Source: Luzula sylvatica (taxonomy: Eukaryota; Streptophyta; Magnoliopsida; Poales; Juncaceae). From it: 64,000 nt of DNA. Position 1 is the stretch's first letter. The number at the start of each line of letters is the position of its first letter. This document shows, piece after piece, positions 58,288 to 64,000 of the stretch. Below the pieces are notes generated by a model. It did no database searches. It was not told where the DNA came from and saw only the letters and a program-made list of their open reading frames with translations. The position numbers and the translations under genes are program-made. The stretch spans positions 48,013,415 to 48,077,414 of the forward strand of contig OX326961.1 of the NCBI GenBank assembly GCA_946800325.1. Direction: 5' to 3'.

Positions 58288-61200
58288 ATGAAGCATTTAA
58301 TCGAGGTGGAAACAGGGATTGAAGGAATCGATGGCAAGCTCGGCGTGGGCCCGGCTTATCGGAGTGTATTTGCTAAAGACGGCTTTCCAACCCTCCAACC
58401 CGGTTTGGAGAGCTGCTGGGACATTTTCAGGTCTGATTTGTTTTCCCTTATTATTTTTCTACTTAGAATTTATCCAATTTACAACTCTTTGCTGTTATTA
58501 TCATAATTGCGACACATTTATAATGTTTTATGCCAATTTTCAAATTCATTGTAGGGTATCAGTGGAGACGAATCCGAAAAATCGAATGTTGGGTAGACGT
58601 GAAATTATTGACGGAAAAGTAAGTTTCTACTCGTTCAATTTTTGAATTCATTTCAATTTGAAATTGAATAATAAATTTATGCAATTGTTTTCCTTTTTTT
58701 TTCAGGCAGGAGAATATGTGTGGCAAACTTATGCAGAGGTTTACGACGTTGTTATGAAAGTCGGGGCGTCGATGAGAAGTTGTGGTGTGGCCAAGGTAAT
58801 TCATCTATAGACCCCTGAAAACTTGATTATTTGAATTTATACCCCTGCAAAAGTTCATGTTTTTTCCTTCAAAAAATGTACATGCTAAATGGTGCCATTC
58901 TTTTTAGGGTGGGCGTTGTGGAATTTATGGTGCTAATTGTCCTGAATGGGTCATAAGTATGGAGGTAAATATAATGCATAAATATATCTAAGGGACTTAA
59001 TTTATCCTTAATATTTCGAACATTGTAAAATTAATGTATTTATGTGGATTTTTCTTTTTTTTCAGGCTTGCAATGCTCATGGAATTTACTGTGTTCCCTT
59101 GTATGATACTCTAGGTACAGTCACATAATTTCTAAACATTATCAATTTAATCGCACATAATAAATATTTAAATTTAAGTTTCTTCTTATTTTATTTCTCA
59201 ATAATATAGGGTCTCGAGCAGTGGAGTTTATTATCAAGCACGCGGAGATTAACATCGTCATTGTAGAAGAGAAAAAACTTCCAGAAGTAAAATATATTTA
59301 TCCAAATTATGCAAACATAAGTTTGATAAAATAAATCTATTCTCGTCAAATAATAATTTTCATTGTATCAGTTGTTAGAAACATTGCCAAATACGACGAC
59401 CACATTTGTAAAAAGTAAACATTATATTTTTTTTTACGAAATGAAGTGTTCTTTGTATTAGTGAAACTCTCATAGAATAATAATATAATTTTATTTTCAT
59501 CTCTCTGTAGCAATCGTAAGTTTCGGAAATGTCACGCCAGAACAAAAGGAATACGTAGAAAAATACGGTCTATCGATTTACTCATGGAATGACTTTCTTC
59601 TCTTGGTAAAATAATATATAACACTTGCATATATTTACTTTAATTTAGAAATTTCATAATTATTTTGATTTTCTATTTTTTTTAATTTATTTTCAGGGGA
59701 TTGGCCAAGAATTCGACTTGCCGATAAAAACAAAGAAAGATATTTGCACGATAATGTACACGAGTGGGACCACGGGGGACCCCAAGGGTGTTATGATGTC
59801 AAATGAGAGTATTTTAGCTTATATTGCTGGTGTAGACCTTCATCTACATTGCATAAATGAGAAGGTTATATATGCCCAAATTTTGAATTTGTAAAACTCA
59901 AATCAGCTAAAAAAAAAATTTAATGATTTATTTTTTGTGTTTAGTTGGAATCGAGTGATGTGTATCTGTCATATTTACCATTGGCACATATATTCGGTCG
60001 AGCGATCGAGGAACTATTCATTTATAATGGCGGCTCGATTGGATTTTGGCGCGGGGTACGAAAGTCAAAACTCAAATATTTCACTTCATAAACCAAATTA
60101 TTATTCTTTTTATGTATGAAAAGTTTGTTTTTATAATGGAAGTATTTTTGAATTTGTAGGATGTCAAGTTATTGTTTGAGGATATCAAGGTACTCAAACC
60201 AACTTTCTTTTGTGCCGTTCCGCGTGTTCTCGACCGAATTTATTCAGGTAAATTTGTTTACATACATACATACACCTAGAAGTTCTGATTTTGCATGTAA
60301 ACCCTTACTGTCGATTTCTTTTAATTCCAGGAATGCGAGAGAAAATTTCATCAAGTGGGTTCGTAAAGAAAAATCTCTTTAACCTTGCTTTTGAATAGTA
60401 AGTCCATGCATCGTGTGATTATAAACATTACATAATATAATTTTTAATAAAAAATTAATTACTTAGATTACTTTTTAATAGACCATTTTTTGTTTTGATT
60501 CTTTTTGTTTCTTAGTAAACTTCATTATATGAAAAAAGGATATAAGCATGAAGAGGCAGCCCCATGCTTCGATAAATTTGTTTTCAGCAAGGTAATTAAC
60601 TCAATAAATCAATAAATCAATTTGATATTTTGTTTTTGTTTTTAAAGAGAATAAATAAACACACATTCCAAATATTTCTTGTACTAAAATAGGTGAAAGA
60701 AGGACTGGGAGGAAATATACGCGTTGTATTATGTGGCGCCGCTCCACTCGCGCCACATGTCGAGTCGTTCCTACGTGTTGTCATGTGTTGCCAAGTGTTA
60801 CAAGGCTATGGTACCCAAAAAATTTACCCACGAATTAATAATACTAATTGTTATTTTAACTTAATATTCAATATAATATCTTTGTACTAAATTATAGGTC
60901 TGACAGAAACTTGTGCCGGATCATTTGTTAACCAACCTAACGATCTGGACATGCTCGGTACCGTGGGCCCGCCGGTACCAAACATCGACGTGCGATTAGA
61001 ATCGGTACTGGAAATGGGCTACGATGCATTATCAAAAGTACCACGTGGAGAAATATGCATAAGGGGAAAAACCTTATTTTCAGGATATTATAAAAGAGAG
61101 GATCTAACAAAAGAAGTTATGATCGATGGATGGTTTCATACCGGTTAGTTAATTTTATACACAAGTATATATCTTTATTTATATATATGAATATATTTTG

Positions 61201-61989
61201 ATTTTGATATAGAGATTTGTATTTTATATATGTAGGGGATATTGGTGAATGGCAACCAGATGGAAGTTTGAAAATTATCGATAGGAAGAAAAATATTTTT
61301 AAGCTTTCTCAAGGAGAATACGTAGCCGTTGAAAACCTAGAGAATATTTACAGTTTTGCCCCTATTATAGACACGGTTTGTTTTCTTAAATTAATAATTC
61401 ATTTATTTGATTATCAATAACAATTTTTTTTTATAATTAGATATGGATATATGGGGATAGTTTCAAAGCGTACCTTGTTGCGGTGGTGAATCCGAATCAA
61501 GAAGCAATCAAGAATTGGGCGGCACAAAATGGAGTGGCCGGAGATTTCTCTGTGATCTGTGAAAATTCCAAAACCGTAGAATTCGTTCTTGCTGAGCTGG
61601 CAAAGGTCGCAAAATCAAACAAGGTACATACATTATTATAGTCCTCGTAATAGTGCGTTCTCATATAATAAATACGTGTATTTTTTGGGGTATAGTTGAA
61701 AGGATTCGAGTATATAAAAGCAGTGCATATTGATCCAATACCATTTGATATGGAGAGAGAATTGCTAACTCCTACTTTCAAGAAGAAACGGCCTCAACTT
61801 CTCAAGCATTATCAGGTTCGAAATTCCTTTAATTTTGAATTCTTCGATCTACAAAACATAAATTTAGTTTTTCATTATTATCACCAAGAATGAAAATAAT
61901 TTTTTAAATGTAATTTTAATGAAGTATGTCTTGTTTCTTGTTTTCTTTTTCAGAGCATTATTGATGGATTGTACGAAAGCACAAAATAA
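58288..61989 (+). CDS. Long-chain acyl-CoA synthetase, LACS4-like
   Basis: It activates long-chain fatty acids to acyl-CoA with ATP; family members act at the ER. Nineteen exons, all phase-consistent: 58288-58430, 58555-58618, 58706-58795, 58908-58964, 59066-59114, 59210-59286, 59372-59414, 59511-59605, 59697-59864, 59945-60055, 60160-60247, 60331-60397, 60516-60591, 60693-60810, 60898-61143, 61236-61375, 61441-61623, 61696-61815, 61954-61989. They give 656 residues, close to the about 660 usual for the clade. The AMP-binding loop [11 protein letters not shown] lies at about 227-237. Later motifs include [39 protein letters not shown] and [20 protein letters not shown]. The N-terminal [15 protein letters not shown] favours the LACS3/4/5 clade. 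There is no peroxisomal signal. It starts at the first ATG in frame. Confidence 0.92.
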
Positions 61990-62153
61990 GTAAAAATATA
62001 TGTTTTATATATAAAATAGTAAAAAATACCTGTATTCATGTTATATAACTTTTCTTTTGATTATCGCTTTTGTAATTCTCCTTGTAGTAAAATACATGAT
62101 GAAAAATAAATTCAATATCAAAAGAACACCCATAAAAACTATACAAATACCAT

Positions 62154-64000
62154 TTACCAATAATCCCCACAAGTACAAGAACCATTGCTAAACCTATGAA
62201 ACCTATTTGTGTCCCTCAAAATAATTTCTCTTCGAGTCACTTTCGAAATAATTTTAATCGCATTATGACAATCCGCACAAACCCTCAAATTCTTAAAAAC
62301 CCTAATTGGTTTCGAACCCGAAACAGATATAAGCCCAAAAGCCACCGCGATTTTCTCACTATGTTGAAGTAAAAATTGCTCTTTTAATTCGTCTTCAATA
62401 TCGTGCAACACGCAACTCAAATCAGGCACATAACCTGTTCGCTTAATTGCCCCAATCAACTCGTCCAACTTTTCGTACACCTCTTTCGCCCGTGGGTGAT
62501 ACGTGTCTCCCGCGTGGAATTCGTGTATCACGTTTTCGATCTCTAACCAACTCATTCCCGCCTCTTTATTCACGTTTTTTTCCTTCATCGAAACCCTAAT
62601 ATTTGCCACCTTGTCCCATTTACCAGCTTTAGCGTACAAATTCGAAAGTAAAACATGGGCCGCAGGATCTTTAGGCTCGATTTCTAAAATGTTTTGAGCC
62701 GCAATTTCGCCTAATTCGATATTTTCGTGAACTTTACACGCTCCGAGTAAGGTTCGCCAGACCAATGCGTCTGGTTTAACAGGCATTGAGTTAATGAAAT
62801 TAACTGCCTCGTCGAGTAAACCAGATCGACCTAATAAATCGGTCATGGACGCGTAATGCGCCATTTTGGGTACGATTTTGTAGACCTTTTGCATCGAATT
62901 AAAATGTTCTTTTCCTTCGTTTACTAAACCTACGTGACTACACGCAGTTATAACGGCTATGTATGTGATCTCGTTGGGTCTCACGTTATTCAAAATCATT
63001 TCGTCGAACAGCTTGAGTGCGCTTTCAGCATAACCATGTTTTGCATATCCAATTATCATGGAAGTCCAAGAAATAACATTTCGTTTATGCATTTCAGTGA
63101 ACACCTTGCATGCATCCTCTAAATTTCCACATCTAGAATACATAGAAATTAGCGAGTTGTTAATTGGTAAATCATAATTAAATCCTGATTTGAATAATTG
63201 GGCATGTAGCTTTTGTCCTTTAGTCAATAAACCTACTCGTGCAGCTCCACTTAAAAGACTAGCAAATGTAAATGCATTTATCCCCATATCCAATTTTTCT
63301 AATTTATTTGAAATTTCAAAAGCTTCATTAGCATCTGAATTATTCATATATCCATCTATAATTGTATTATATGATACCATATTGTTAGAATAAAATTGGT
63401 TAAAAGCAACACGTGCCTCGTCCACTAATCCACAATTAGAATACATATTAACCAATGAATTTCCCACAAAACTAACTGAAGAAAACCCTAATTTTGCAAT
63501 TTGGGCGTGGATTTGTTTACCAATACTCGGATCCGAGAGACTTGCACATGATTTTAAAATTGCAGAGTAAGTGTAATGATTTGGTTTCACATTTGATTCG
63601 GAAATCATGTTTAAAAACAATTCAAATGCTTCGTGGTCGCTTCCTTCTTGGACATAACCAGATATGAGAGCAGTCCATGACATTACATTGTACACGGGCA
63701 TTTTGTCAAACACCTTGCGTGCGTTCTCTAAAGAACTTAATTTCACATACAGGTCTACTAGGGTGCAACCAACAGATGAATCTGAAATCATGCCGGTTTT
63801 AAGAACAAATGCATGGAATTGGTTTCCCAGTTTTACAGACTGTAACTCGGTACAGGCTGACATTACACCGCTTAGGGTAAACCGGTCTGGTTCATATTTA
63901 CCATCATGTAACATGTTAATAAACAATTTAATCGCTTTCTTTTCAAGCCCATTTTGACTGCAACGCGTAATCATTTGAGTCCACACAACCAGATTCCTCT
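62154..64000 (-). CDS. DYW-class PPR protein, EMB2261-like (5' end outside window)
   Basis: An organelle RNA-binding editing factor. The frame is open to the window edge on the minus strand, so the N-terminus is missing. The 610+ residues present hold about nine PPR (P/L/S) repeats (for example MSWTALISGYVQEGSDHEAF and VISWTSMIIGYAKHG), then E and E+ domains (VWRTLLGACKVHENIELGE, AGMSWLEIENVIHEF), and a DYW deaminase domain with HSEK, CADCHNAIK and the terminal CTCGDYW. The HxE and CxxC zinc residues of the deaminase are present. The repeat-by-repeat order recalls Arabidopsis EMB2261 (At3g49170), which is chloroplast-targeted. It converges on the LACS gene; the two stop codons are about 165 bases apart. 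Confidence 0.92.
   Translation of the reverse strand, partial: RNLVVWTQMITRCSQNGLEKKAIKLFINMLHDGKYEPDRFTLSGVMSACTELQSVKLGNQFHAFVLKTGMISDSSVGCTLVDLYVKLSSLENARKVFDKMPVYNVMSWTALISGYVQEGSDHEAFELFLNMISESNVKPNHYTYSAILKSCASLSDPSIGKQIHAQIAKLGFSSVSFVGNSLVNMYSNCGLVDEARVAFNQFYSNNMVSYNTIIDGYMNNSDANEAFEISNKLEKLDMGINAFTFASLLSGAARVGLLTKGQKLHAQLFKSGFNYDLPINNSLISMYSRCGNLEDACKVFTEMHKRNVISWTSMIIGYAKHGYAESALKLFDEMILNNVRPNEITYIAVITACSHVGLVNEGKEHFNSMQKVYKIVPKMAHYASMTDLLGRSGLLDEAVNFINSMPVKPDALVWRTLLGACKVHENIELGEIAAQNILEIEPKDPAAHVLLSNLYAKAGKWDKVANIRVSMKEKNVNKEAGMSWLEIENVIHEFHAGDTYHPRAKEVYEKLDELIGAIKRTGYVPDLSCVLHDIEDELKEQFLLQHSEKIAVAFGLISVSGSKPIRVFKNLRVCADCHNAIKIISKVTRREIILRDTNRFHRFSNGSCTCGDYW

Noticed and set aside
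1..64000. CRISPR arrays, operons, bacterial-type elements
   Set aside because: Regularly spaced direct repeats with unique spacers were not seen, and the gene structure is plainly that of a plant nucleus.

Overview
This is plant nuclear DNA. The window is AT-rich, with GT-AG intron-rich genes and land-plant families: an ATX3/4/5-type trithorax methyltransferase, a DYW-class PPR protein, a nsLTP, a LACS4-type acyl-CoA synthetase and plant-type SDHAF4. It also carries L1-like LINEs, CACTA and hAT elements, tRNA-derived SINEs and a Helitron terminus. The proteins look like those of a eudicot. I cannot name the species.

Layout: 0.4-5.5 kb holds a nearly complete LINE ORF2 copy and MITEs, one carrying a nested LINE fragment. 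6-7.2 kb is a degenerate tandem-repeat block followed by an orphan promoter and first exon. 8.35-15.18 kb is a 23-exon ATX-type H3K4 methyltransferase gene (+). 16.29-19.16 kb is a convergent charged, Asn/Gln-rich gene (-). 19.2-29 kb is gene-poor: hAT-type MITEs with 8-bp target-site duplications (TSDs), a probable solo LTR, and two copies of the sequence upstream of the next gene. 29.2-30.3 kb is an SFT2-like Golgi membrane protein gene and 31.0-33.1 kb an F-box gene. 34.5-48.2 kb is repeat-rich with two small related MGN-start genes (36.2 kb +, 44.0 kb -), a hAT with a transposase remnant, a 1.9-kb CACTA element, LINE and SINE copies and a Helitron end. 49.9-52.3 kb is a head-to-head pair, UBR7-like (-) and SDHAF4 (+). 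52.9-56.4 kb is an inverted duplicate of the F-box 3' region carrying a dead gene copy and several later insertions. 56.7-64 kb carries a nsLTP, a 19-exon LACS gene (+) and the 3' part of a DYW PPR gene (-) that runs off the window.

The genes are ordinary single-copy plant genes and form no operon or cluster. Two are chromatin-linked (the ATX methyltransferase and UBR7-like), two act in lipid metabolism or transport (LACS, nsLTP), and two act in organelles (SDHAF4 in mitochondria, the PPR-DYW protein probably in chloroplasts). I see no clearly new biological system. The most informative parts are the two segmental duplications with later nested insertions, the mobile-element families dated by their TSDs, a promoter-like block inside an ATX intron, and the paralogous MGN-start proteins. 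Exon boundaries were read by eye from splice sites, reading phase and family knowledge. No alignment was run.
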